A stretch of DNA of 5,932 bases from an uncultured Opitutales bacterium. Lineage in GTDB: Bacteria; Verrucomicrobiota; Verrucomicrobiia; Opitutales; UBA2995. A program made the position numbers and the translations under genes. Position 1 is the first letter of the stretch. Every line of letters starts with the position of its first letter. The DNA is taken from the NCBI GenBank assembly GCA_937920335.1, contig CALGUT010000055.1, positions 1 to 5,932 on the forward strand. Reading direction: 5' to 3'. The notes under the pieces were generated by a model. It searched no databases. It was not told where the DNA came from and saw nothing but the letters and a program-made list of their open reading frames with translations. Shown piece by piece: positions 1 to 5,932 of the stretch.

Positions 1-1493
1 CCTGGGTTCCAATGGAAGTTCTCACCGTCGATGACGAGCTGCTTCTTAGTATTAAACTGGGGTGCTGGCGGGGTAAACGTTTTTGGGGCTCGGGATTGCA
101 TGCGATCCTTGATCGACTGATACTTGGGGCTGCTTGCCAAGTTGTGCCACTCGTTAGGATCGGCCTGGACGTCGTAGAGCTCTTCCGTGTCGTTGGCGTA
201 TTTTATGTAATGCCACTTGGAGTCAATCATCGCGTAGGCATTTGGCTCGAGGTAAGGAAGGTAAACGGTTCGGTCTTGCGCTTCTTCGGGTCGTTGCAGT
301 GTAGCAGCCAGCGAAACGCCTTCCAGTTTTTGTTGGGGTTGGGGGAGTCCGCATAATGCCACAAATGTGGGATACATGTCGATCAGACTGGCGGTGGCGT
401 TAGTCGTTTTCCCGTTGGCGACACCGGGACCTCTCCAGATGAAAGGAATGTTGGAGGTACGCTCCCACAATTCCTTTTTGCCAAAATGTCCTTTCTCTCC
501 ATAATGGTAGCCGTGATCACTCCAGAAAACGACAAGGGTGTTTTTGGCATAAGGGCTTGCGTCGAGAGCGTCGAGTACGCGACCGATCATCGCATCCGCA
601 TAGCTGATACAAGCGAGGTAGGAATGGACGGCTTCCCGCTGAAATCCAGTGTCGTAGTAGTTTCGTTTATAGGCTTGGGCCCGCTTGATCATCTTGGTTC
701 TTATCGGCTCAGGCAGGTCATCTAAATCGTCCGGCTTGATTTCGGGAAGGGTAAGCGTTTCACGATCGTAGAGATCGTAATACTGTTGCGGTGCGTAATT
801 GGGGATATGGGGAGCGTAAAGACCGAGGGCCAGGAAGAAGGGGTTGTCGTGTGTTTCCTGGAGTTTAGCGATGGCCCATTCGGTGCGGTGGGTGTCGGCC
901 ATCTCGCCTTCCTCCTCATCGGGCAGGACACCCCATTTACGGAGGCCGTTTTGTGCATAGGATCCTCGGTTCTCTTCTGTTTTTTTGCCCTGTGGGGGAA
1001 GGGGGGCACCGTGTTCCCAGGTATCCATCGGCCAACCGGTTTCGCGCTGGCGTTGCGTACGCACATGAAATTCAGACCAGTCGCGCAAGTCGATGGCGCC
1101 TTCGGGGTGGTTGTAGAGCTTTCCGGTGCCATAGGTATCATAACCGGCGGCTTTAAAGCTGGATTGCATGGGGACGAGTTCCGGATTAAGCGCGTGGTAG
1201 ATCTGGTATTGGTAAAATCCGGTCGTCGAGGCGAATTGGCCTGTAAAGATCGCAGAACGCGCGGGCGCACAATAGGTGCCGGGCGTGTGGGCGTTAGTGA
1301 AGTTGAGGCCGCTGGCCGCCAGCCGATCGAGGTTCGGCGTGATGGCATTGATCTTAGAATCCAGAACGCTCACCCAATCGTTCATGTCGTCGACGGCTAT
1401 GAATAAGACGTTTGGGCGTTCTTGAGCCGCGCTGAGGTGAAAGGAAGTAACACTGGCGACGAAGAGAAAGAATGCGGTTTTGAGCAAATGCAT
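1..1493 (-). CDS. Exported S1 sulfatase, iduronate-2-sulfatase-like (3' end beyond window)
   Basis: The frame reads without a stop from ATG at 1493 to the window edge, giving 497 codons. The family is usually about 480-520 residues, so only the extreme C-terminus should be missing. Residues 1-23 form a Sec signal peptide ending near S-A-A. Visible active-site elements are the metal-binding pair D35-D36, the maturation motif C-A-P-A-R at 75-79 (Cys75 to formylglycine) followed by I-F-T-G, K125 in G-T-G-K, H229 in A-P-H, and D326-H327 in S-D-H-G with K339/K340 downstream. Together with C-G-L-P at 381-384 and E-G-V-S-L at 391-395, this layout resembles iduronate-2-sulfatase-type enzymes (SulfAtlas S1_7-like). 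It should hydrolyse a sulfate ester on a glycan in the periplasm or outside the cell; the true substrate is unknown. Oddities: Ala replaces the usual Ser/Thr before Arg79, and G-K-L-Y-N-H has Asn where iduronate sulfatases have His. No Shine-Dalgarno is seen; the start was chosen for its signal peptide. It is transcribed divergently from the three other sulfatases. Confidence 0.93.
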   Translation of the reverse strand, partial: MHLLKTAFFLFVASVTSFHLSAAQERPNVLFIAVDDMNDWVSVLDSKINAITPNLDRLAASGLNFTNAHTPGTYCAPARSAIFTGQFASTTGFYQYQIYHALNPELVPMQSSFKAAGYDTYGTGKLYNHPEGAIDLRDWSEFHVRTQRQRETGWPMDTWEHGAPLPPQGKKTEENRGSYAQNGLRKWGVLPDEEEGEMADTHRTEWAIAKLQETHDNPFFLALGLYAPHIPNYAPQQYYDLYDRETLTLPEIKPDDLDDLPEPIRTKMIKRAQAYKRNYYDTGFQREAVHSYLACISYADAMIGRVLDALDASPYAKNTLVVFWSDHGYHYGEKGHFGKKELWERTSNIPFIWRGPGVANGKTTNATASLIDMYPTFVALCGLPQPQQKLEGVSLAATLQRPEEAQDRTVYLPYLEPNAYAMIDSKWHYIKYANDTEELYDVQADPNEWHNLASSPKYQSIKDRMQSRAPKTFTPPAPQFNTKKQLVIDGENFHWNP

Positions 1494-1695
1494 TGAGGGA
1501 GGGAGCGGATTTGAGTTTCTAATAGGGGTTGAACTGAGGAGTTCGTCGTATTGAGGGCGAGTTTTGTGCTTCGTTCATGGAGATCTACAGGTGCATTTGC
1601 AAACCAGATTCGCAGCCACGATCTTGGTGGTTCAATTTCTGTCTCTGGGAAGCGGCTGGGTGGCGACTTTCATTGCGGGATTCTTAAAGCCGTCT

Positions 1696-1719
1696 GCGGC
1701 GGTCGGTAGACTGCGCCGC
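1696..1719. repeat. GC-rich imperfect inverted repeat (stem-loop)
   Basis: Arms GCGGCG (1696-1701) and CGCCGC (1714-1719) are perfect complements. Inside them GTC (1702-1704) pairs with GAC (1709-1711), leaving a GGTA loop and a two-base TG bulge on the 3' side. A competing short hairpin, GCCG-TCTG-CGGC at 1689-1700, overlaps its left arm. It lies about 80 bases before the plus-strand sulfatase start. A bulged GC-rich palindrome of this size in intergenic DNA resembles a REP-type interspersed element, or it may act as a 5' leader structure. Only one copy is in the window, so repeat status is not shown. Confidence 0.4.
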
Positions 1720-1772
1720 TAATCGGATGGATTTTTCGATTTAGACTTTGCGATGCACGGGGTAATCCGTCG

Positions 1773-1785
1773 AGAATCGGATTCT
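1773..1785. promoter_or_regulatory. Short palindrome just upstream of sulfatase start
   Basis: AGAATC and GATTCT are perfect six-base arms around a single G, ending 12 bases before ATG 1798. It overlaps the second copy of AATCGGAT (1775-1782); the first copy is at 1721-1728. It could be a small operator or a hairpin near the ribosome landing site. A six-base-arm palindrome in 300 bases is not rare by chance, so this is a weak call. Confidence 0.2.
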
Positions 1786-1797
1786 TCTCAATTTACT

Positions 1798-3249
1798 ATG
1801 TTTAAGAAAACCCTACTACTACTCTCGGTGCTGTGCCTCGCGCACGGACTCGTTGCGGCTTCGCAGCCAAACATTCTCATCATCCTGGTGGATGACCTCG
1901 GCTACGGAGACCTGCGGAGCTACAACCCGGGTTCCAAGATTCCTACGCCTCACCTGGATAGTCTGGCGGCGGAGAGCATGCGGTTTACCGATGCGCATTC
2001 GGCGGGGTCGCTGTGTCACCCGTCACGCTACGGATTGATGACTGGACAACTACCGTTTCGGATCGATTACAGCAAATGGCCCACGCATGCCTTGATTGCT
2101 GAAGACCGGATGACGGTGGCTTCCTTGTTGAAACGAGAAGGGTATCGCACCGCCATGGTAGGGAAGTGGCATTTGGGATTTGAGGAAAACGGCTATGAGA
2201 ATCCGCTTCCGGGCGGTCCGGTCGATGTGGGGTTCGATTCGTATTTTGGAATCCGAGCGTCCACGGACATACCGCCGTATTTCTACATCGATGGGGATCG
2301 CGCACTCGTGGCTCCGGTTGATAGGATTGATAACAACTACAGTGATGATGGCTGGACAAAGATCCAGGGTGCGTTCTGGCGAGAAGGCGGTATTGCTCCG
2401 AATCTTCAGTTGGAGGATGTGCTACCCCGTTTCACTGACGAAGCAGTGGGCGTGATCCGGGATCATTCGCGGTTGATGACCGATGACCCGCTCTTTCTTT
2501 ATCTGGCATACCCGGCACCGCATACGCCTTGGCTGCCTTCTCCCGCTTTTGATGGAATCAGTAACAACATGTATGGCGACTTCACCGCCATGGTGGATCA
2601 CATGATCGGCCGCGTTCTGACTGCGTTGGAAGAGTCGGGCATGAAAGACGACACGTTGGTTATCTTTAGCTCCGACAACGGCCCGGTTTGGTATGATAAA
2701 GATACTGAGCGCTACGACCACAACTCTACCGGTGGCATGCGCGGTATGAAGGGAGACGCCTACGAGGGGGGGCATCGTATGCCCTTTATCGTTCGCTGGC
2801 CTGGAGCTGTGAAAGCAGGATCCGTATCCGACCAGGTGATTTGTTTTACCGATGTGTTGGCTACCTTCGCTGATGCGATTGACGCCAAGTTGCCAAAAGG
2901 GCAGGGGCCAGACAGTTTTAGTTTTCTCGATGCACTCAAAGGAAAGAGCAAGTCGCATACGGACGCCCGAAAACCGCTCGTGCTGAAATCTGCGCGTGGC
3001 CATTTCTCGATCCGATCGGGTAAATGGAAGTATATAAATGGACTCGGCTCAGGTGGCTTTTCAGATGGGTTTAGCGCTGCTTACAAGGCGGTGGATCCCA
3101 AGCCCGGTGATCCAACGGCCCAGCTCTACAATATGGAGAAAGATCCTGGCGAAACGACGAATGTGATTGGGGATCATCTTGAGATTGCCCGTAAGTTGGC
3201 CATCGAGTTGAAGGAGATCCTCGACGGCGATCATACGCGCTCCTATTAA
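1798..3249 (+). CDS. Exported S1 sulfatase with C-H-P-S-R motif (S1_15 / arylsulfatase A-like)
   Basis: The product is 483 residues from ATG 1798, ending at TAA 3247-3249. This start is preferred over in-frame ATG 1753 because it puts a clean Sec signal peptide (M-F-K-K, then a Leu-rich core, cleavage near V-A-A at 19-21) at the N-terminus; the upstream start would add 15 polar residues. Neither has a Shine-Dalgarno. Active-site elements: D32-D33, the maturation motif C-H-P-S-R at 73-77 followed by Y-G-L-M-T-G, K123 and H125 in G-K-W-H, H242 in A-P-H, D293-N294 in S-D-N-G, and K318 in M-K-G-D-A-Y-E-G-G. The I-P-P-Y-F-Y-I-D segment (158-165) and the late G-L-G-S-G-G-F-S and Q-L-Y-N-M stretches recall the S1_15 group, a tentative assignment. 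It should remove sulfate from a glycan outside the cytoplasm, substrate unknown. His after the catalytic Cys is uncommon; Ser, Thr, Cys or Ala is usual. The next sulfatase starts 25 bases downstream, suggesting co-transcription. Confidence 0.93.
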   Translation: MFKKTLLLLSVLCLAHGLVAASQPNILIILVDDLGYGDLRSYNPGSKIPTPHLDSLAAESMRFTDAHSAGSLCHPSRYGLMTGQLPFRIDYSKWPTHALIAEDRMTVASLLKREGYRTAMVGKWHLGFEENGYENPLPGGPVDVGFDSYFGIRASTDIPPYFYIDGDRALVAPVDRIDNNYSDDGWTKIQGAFWREGGIAPNLQLEDVLPRFTDEAVGVIRDHSRLMTDDPLFLYLAYPAPHTPWLPSPAFDGISNNMYGDFTAMVDHMIGRVLTALEESGMKDDTLVIFSSDNGPVWYDKDTERYDHNSTGGMRGMKGDAYEGGHRMPFIVRWPGAVKAGSVSDQVICFTDVLATFADAIDAKLPKGQGPDSFSFLDALKGKSKSHTDARKPLVLKSARGHFSIRSGKWKYINGLGSGGFSDGFSAAYKAVDPKPGDPTAQLYNMEKDPGETTNVIGDHLEIARKLAIELKEILDGDHTRSY

Positions 3250-3274
3250 GTCGAATTTCGCGACCACGAATAGC

Positions 3275-4888
3275 ATGAAGATAATGATCAGGAATGTTTG
3301 TCTGTTCCTGGTTGTCTTTACGCCGCCATCTGTCAGCCTGTCTAAGCAGCCCAATGTGTTGCTCATCGTTGCCGATGACCTAGGCTACAGTGACTTGGCT
3401 TGCTTTGGTGGAGAGATAAAAACGCCTCAGCTGGATCGTCTTGCGGAAAACGGTGTGCGCCTCACGCAGTTTTATAATACGGGACGTTGCTGTCCTTCAC
3501 GGGCCAGTATCTTAACCGGTCATTATCCGCATCGGGTAGGGCTGGGCCATATGACGATCGATTTGAATCGGCCGGGATATCGCGGTAGTGTGTCGGAAGA
3601 TGCTCAAACCATTGCTGAAGTGTTAAAACCGGCTGGCTACCGTTCGTTCATAGCAGGTAAGTGGCATTTGGGTACACCCGATCCCACGAAGCATGGTTTT
3701 GAAGAGTTCTACGGAACGCTGACCAGCGCTAAACGGTTTTTTGATCCGGACCATCTGCTTCGGTTGCCCGAAGGGCGAAATGCCAGAGTCTATGATGAGG
3801 GTGAGTTTTATGCGACGGATGCCATCACTGATCACGCATTGGATTTCCTTGAACTGGCCCGGGAAACGAACGATCAACCGTGGTTCCTCTACCTCGCACA
3901 TCCGGCGCCTCATTTTCCATTGCATGCACCCCCGGAAGAGATCGCCAAGTATGCGGATCGTTATCAGGTCGGGTGGGATGTGATTCGTGAGGAACGCCTG
4001 GAGCGGATGAAAGCGCTTGGAATTGTTTCTCAGGAAACTGAGCTGACTCCGCTCTCTCCTTATTGGAATTATGGCGAAACGGTTACCGGTACGAATCCGG
4101 CGTGGGATTCCATCGAAGACACCGGCCGCAAAAAGGACCTGGCTCGACGTATGGCGATTTTTGCCGCGATGGTGGACCGCATGGATCAGCAAATAGGCCG
4201 CGTTATAGACGACCTGAATGCGAATGGCGAATTTGAAAATACTCTGATCATCTTTACTTCAGACAACGGTGCTTGCGCCGAGTGGGACTGGAAGGGATTT
4301 GATGAACGATCCAGCAATATAAACCATATTCACCCCGATCTCGATTCGATGGGGGGCCCGGATACTTTTCACAGTGTCGGATCTGCCTGGGCGAACACCT
4401 CCAATACACCATGGAGGATGTACAAACATTATAACTACGAGGGTGGCATTAATTCGCCGGGGATTGTCCATTGGCCGGAGCGATTGAAGGGGTTGAGTGG
4501 TTCCATTCATCATGGCCCTGCTCATATTATCGATTTAATGCCCACCATTCTGGCTGCCACACAAACGGAATTTAACGGCAGCCTATCATTGGTCGGAGAA
4601 GATTTGTTTGAGCAGATGATGGCAGAAGACGCTGACCAGCGAACCTTGTATTTTGAACATGAAGGTAACCGGGCGATTCGTGAGGGGAACTGGAAGTTGG
4701 TAGCTCTTAAGTATGAACCGTGGGAATTGTACGATATGCGACAATTGAGAACAGAGATGCACGACTTGTCGCCGCGGTATCCGGATGTGGTCGCCCGTTT
4801 AAATGATAAGTGGGATTCCTGGGCGGAAGAGAATGGGGTGACTCCGTTACCGACCGACTATGGAGTTAAGTATTTGAAAGTAAGATAG
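3275..4888 (+). CDS. Exported arylsulfatase with C-C-P-S-R motif (S1_4-like)
   Basis: The product is 537 residues, complete, ending at TAG 4886-4888. Residues 1-23 are a Sec signal peptide (M-K-I-M-I-R-N, hydrophobic core, cleavage probably after S-L-S). Active-site elements: D34-D35 in A-D-D-L-G-Y, R-C-C-P-S-R at 71-76 with Cys72 as the residue expected to become formylglycine, then A-S-I-L-T-G-H-Y-P-H; K129 and H131 in G-K-W-H; H213 in A-P-H; D330-N331 in S-D-N-G; K384 in Y-K-H-Y-N-Y-E-G-G. The R-C-C-P-S-R motif, G-L-G-H-M (89-93) and R-P-G-Y-R-G (99-104) are typical of arylsulfatases classed as S1_4, and the length fits. It should hydrolyse sulfate esters of a glycan in the periplasm or outside the cell; the true substrate is not readable. 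It starts 25 bases after the preceding sulfatase stop without a Shine-Dalgarno, so expression may depend on the upstream gene. An in-frame Met at codon 4 is an alternative start that keeps the signal peptide. Confidence 0.95.
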   Translation: MKIMIRNVCLFLVVFTPPSVSLSKQPNVLLIVADDLGYSDLACFGGEIKTPQLDRLAENGVRLTQFYNTGRCCPSRASILTGHYPHRVGLGHMTIDLNRPGYRGSVSEDAQTIAEVLKPAGYRSFIAGKWHLGTPDPTKHGFEEFYGTLTSAKRFFDPDHLLRLPEGRNARVYDEGEFYATDAITDHALDFLELARETNDQPWFLYLAHPAPHFPLHAPPEEIAKYADRYQVGWDVIREERLERMKALGIVSQETELTPLSPYWNYGETVTGTNPAWDSIEDTGRKKDLARRMAIFAAMVDRMDQQIGRVIDDLNANGEFENTLIIFTSDNGACAEWDWKGFDERSSNINHIHPDLDSMGGPDTFHSVGSAWANTSNTPWRMYKHYNYEGGINSPGIVHWPERLKGLSGSIHHGPAHIIDLMPTILAATQTEFNGSLSLVGEDLFEQMMAEDADQRTLYFEHEGNRAIREGNWKLVALKYEPWELYDMRQLRTEMHDLSPRYPDVVARLNDKWDSWAEENGVTPLPTDYGVKYLKVR

Positions 4889-4903
4889 GGAGACGAAGAA
4901 TAT

Positions 4904-4957
4904 GATTGGGAATAGGATTAAGATAACGATTAAGATTAAGATAACGATTAAGATTTT
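4904..4957 (+). repeat. Hexamer-phased tandem repeat with two perfect 18-base units
   Basis: Two identical 18-base units, GATTAAGATAACGATTAA, lie head to tail at 4916-4933 and 4934-4951. Each is three hexamers (GATTAA, GATAAC, GATTAA). The phase extends outward as GATTGG (4904-4909), GAATAG (4910-4915) and GATTTT (4952-4957), giving nine hexamers, each starting GAT or GAA. The array fills most of the 80-base gap between two sulfatase genes and ends directly against the Shine-Dalgarno of the second. The plus strand is purine-rich, with only two C residues in the array. It is not translated if the flanking starts and stops are right. Function is unknown: it may be a slippage-prone spacer, an A/G-rich translation-enhancing leader or a copy of a genome-wide simple repeat. 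Confidence 0.85.
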
Positions 4958-4961
4958 GGAG
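4958..4961 (+). promoter_or_regulatory. Shine-Dalgarno sequence for the fourth sulfatase
   Basis: GGAG sits seven bases before ATG 4969, good spacing for ribosome binding, and supports that start. It is the only clear Shine-Dalgarno ahead of any gene in the window and abuts the hexamer repeat, so a change in repeat length would leave the spacing to the start intact. Confidence 0.65.
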
Positions 4962-4968
4962 TAGGGCT

Positions 4969-5932
4969 ATGATTGAGGCGAAGGTTATTAAACAGGTGGT
5001 ATTTACTTTGTGGATGGTAGTCATGGGGATCGGTTGTGTGTTTGCCGAGAGACCTAACGTGATTGTCATTATGACGGATGATCAGGGGACGCTTGATCTG
5101 AACAGTTACGGCGCGAAGGATCTATACACGCCGAATCTGGATCGCATGGCGAAGAACGGGGTGCGCTTTAAGCAGTTCTATGCAGGGTCCTCCGTGTGCT
5201 CTCCATCGCGGGCGAGTTTGTTGACAGGGAAGTCTCCGTCGGGTGCAGGATTGACCGGCAACGCGGGACGCGTCGGTGGCTTGCCACCCGAGCAAGTAAC
5301 GATTGCTGAAATGCTAAAGGCCGAAGGTTATGCCACCGCTCACATTGGTAAATGGCACCTTGGGAAAGACCAGGGTAGGAGACCCGAGGACCAAGGCTTC
5401 GATTACACCTTTGGTCATATGGAAGGCTGCATCGATAACTACTCGCATTTCTTTTATTGGAGTGGTCCAAATTACCACGATCTGTGGGAGAACGGTGAAG
5501 AAGTCTATGAAGACGGTTTTTTCTTTCAGGATAGTCTCATCGAGAAAGCAGATCGATTCATCAATGCGCATAAGGAGGATCCCTTCTTTATCTATCTCGC
5601 TATCAACCTGCCTCATTACCCCTTGCAACCGGATGTGAAGTGGTTGGAGCACTATAAGGATCTCCCCACTCCTCGAAAGAATTACGCCGCCTGTGTATCA
5701 ACCGTTGATGAAAAAATAGGAAATCTATTTAAAGCGTTGGAGGAGGCAGGTGAGCTGGACGATACCCTCATCATCTTTCAATCCGATCATGGGCATTCAG
5801 TCGAAGAGCGCACCATGTGGGGTGGGGGCTATGCCGGTCCTTACCGAGGTGCGAAGTTTGGTTTCTTCGAAGGCGGTCTGCGCGTGCCTGCCATCATCAT
5901 GGGCCCCGGAGTTCCCCAAGGTAAGGAAATCG
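4969..5932 (+). CDS. Exported S1 sulfatase with C-S-P-S-R motif (3' end beyond window)
   Basis: The frame is open from ATG 4969 to the window edge: 321 codons, probably lacking the last third or so of a typical 450-500 residue enzyme. Residues 1-26 are a Sec signal peptide ending V-F-A before E-R-P-N. Active-site elements: D37-D38 in T-D-D-Q-G, the canonical C-S-P-S-R at 77-81 followed by A-S-L-L-T-G, K128 and H130 in G-K-W-H, H216 in L-P-H, D273-H274 in S-D-H-G, and K296 in Y-R-G-A-K-F-G-F-F-E-G-G. The S-D-H-G-H-S-V-E-E-R stretch (272-281) and the Gly-rich W-G-G-G-Y-A-G-P-Y segment mark a subgroup distinct from the other three; I do not assign a subfamily number. The catalytic half looks intact, so it should be an active sulfatase outside the cytoplasm, substrate unknown. 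It follows the previous sulfatase by 80 bases holding the hexamer repeat and its own Shine-Dalgarno, and is probably in the same operon. Confidence 0.93.
   Translation, partial: MIEAKVIKQVVFTLWMVVMGIGCVFAERPNVIVIMTDDQGTLDLNSYGAKDLYTPNLDRMAKNGVRFKQFYAGSSVCSPSRASLLTGKSPSGAGLTGNAGRVGGLPPEQVTIAEMLKAEGYATAHIGKWHLGKDQGRRPEDQGFDYTFGHMEGCIDNYSHFFYWSGPNYHDLWENGEEVYEDGFFFQDSLIEKADRFINAHKEDPFFIYLAINLPHYPLQPDVKWLEHYKDLPTPRKNYAACVSTVDEKIGNLFKALEEAGELDDTLIIFQSDHGHSVEERTMWGGGYAGPYRGAKFGFFEGGLRVPAIIMGPGVPQGKEI

Larger units (their letters stand above)
1494..1797. promoter_or_regulatory. Divergent intergenic region between two sulfatase genes
   Basis: This 304-base gap separates the start codons of two divergently transcribed sulfatases, so promoters for both directions should lie here. 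I see no convincing -35/-10 pair on either strand. No open frame in it looks like a gene; the only extension is a possible 15-codon lengthening of the plus-strand gene from ATG 1753, which is disfavoured. Its visible structure is a GC-rich stem-loop at 1696-1719, a 13-base palindrome at 1773-1785, and the octamer AATCGGAT at 1721-1728 and again at 1775-1782. G outnumbers C on the plus strand (about 78 to 45 by hand count over 1501-1740). The regulatory role is inferred from position only. Confidence 0.45.

Noticed and set aside
722..1348. Open frame of about 208 codons on the minus strand
   Set aside because: It overlaps the minus-strand sulfatase in another frame; its product is low-complexity and rich in Pro, Arg and Ser, with no recognisable domain.
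786..1406. Open frame of about 206 codons on the plus strand
   Set aside because: It lies antisense to a sulfatase whose motifs are all in place; no ribosome site or recognisable domain supports it.
1696..1736. Rho-independent terminator formed by the stem-loop and the T run at 1732-1736
   Set aside because: The T run begins 12 bases after the stem, too far, and no plus-strand gene ends upstream in the window.
1753..1797. Longer N-terminus for the second sulfatase, starting at ATG 1753
   Set aside because: The added 15 residues are polar and would bury the signal peptide; ATG 1798 gives a standard Sec signal.
2422..3003. Open frame of about 193 codons on the minus strand
   Set aside because: It is antisense to the catalytic core of the sulfatase at 1798-3249 and has no domain or start signal of its own.
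3252..3270. Small inverted repeats (CGAA-T-TTCG and TTCG...CGAA) between the second and third sulfatases
   Set aside because: Four-base arms are expected by chance and no T run follows, so neither terminator nor operator is supported.
3623..4192. Open frame of about 189 codons on the minus strand
   Set aside because: It is antisense to the sulfatase at 3275-4888 and shows no protein-like features.
4916..4951. CRISPR array
   Set aside because: The 18-base units abut directly with no unique spacers, so this is a simple tandem repeat.
5026..5040. Lipoprotein signal in the fourth sulfatase (G-I-G-C at residues 20-23)
   Set aside because: The residues before Cys do not match a lipobox, and V-F-A at 24-26 gives a better ordinary signal-peptidase site.

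Overview
The window is almost entirely sulfatase genes. Four separate, predicted-exported family S1 (type I, formylglycine-dependent) sulfatases fill it: one on the minus strand running off the left edge, and three on the plus strand, the last cut by the right edge. Each starts with a Sec-type signal peptide and keeps the N-terminal metal-binding Asp pair, a C-x-P-x-R maturation motif, the Lys of the GK motif and the second metal-binding Asp-(Asn/His). The four come from visibly different subgroups and are not recent tandem duplicates. Their maturation motifs all differ: C-A-P-A-R, C-H-P-S-R, C-C-P-S-R and C-S-P-S-R.

Layout. Positions 1-1493 (minus): iduronate-2-sulfatase-like (S1_7-like) sulfatase, missing only its extreme C-terminus. 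Positions 1494-1797: a 304-base divergent intergenic region with a GC-rich stem-loop (1696-1719), a 13-base palindrome just ahead of the next gene (1773-1785) and a repeated octamer. Positions 1798-3249 (plus): sulfatase resembling the S1_15 / arylsulfatase A-GALNS-like group. Positions 3275-4888 (plus): arylsulfatase resembling S1_4, 25 bases downstream. Positions 4904-4957: hexamer-phased tandem repeat containing two perfect 18-base units. Positions 4969-5932 (plus): fourth sulfatase, with the only clear Shine-Dalgarno sequence in the window, truncated by the window end. The three plus-strand genes are closely spaced with no terminator seen between them and are probably one operon.

Organism. 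A dense run of exported sulfatases, moderate GC (about half, by eye) and mostly absent Shine-Dalgarno sequences suggest a sulfated-polysaccharide degrader of the PVC group (Verrucomicrobiota, Kiritimatiellota or Planctomycetota), probably marine. This is inference: no phylogenetic marker gene is present, and a Bacteroidota source cannot be strictly excluded. The likely joint role is removal of sulfate esters at several positions or linkages of a complex sulfated glycan (algal or animal), letting glycoside hydrolases encoded elsewhere act. No glycosidase, transporter, regulator or sulfatase-maturase gene is in the window, so the substrate cannot be named. I see no evidence for a wholly new biological system; the non-coding repeats and unusual maturation motifs are the parts most worth checking.
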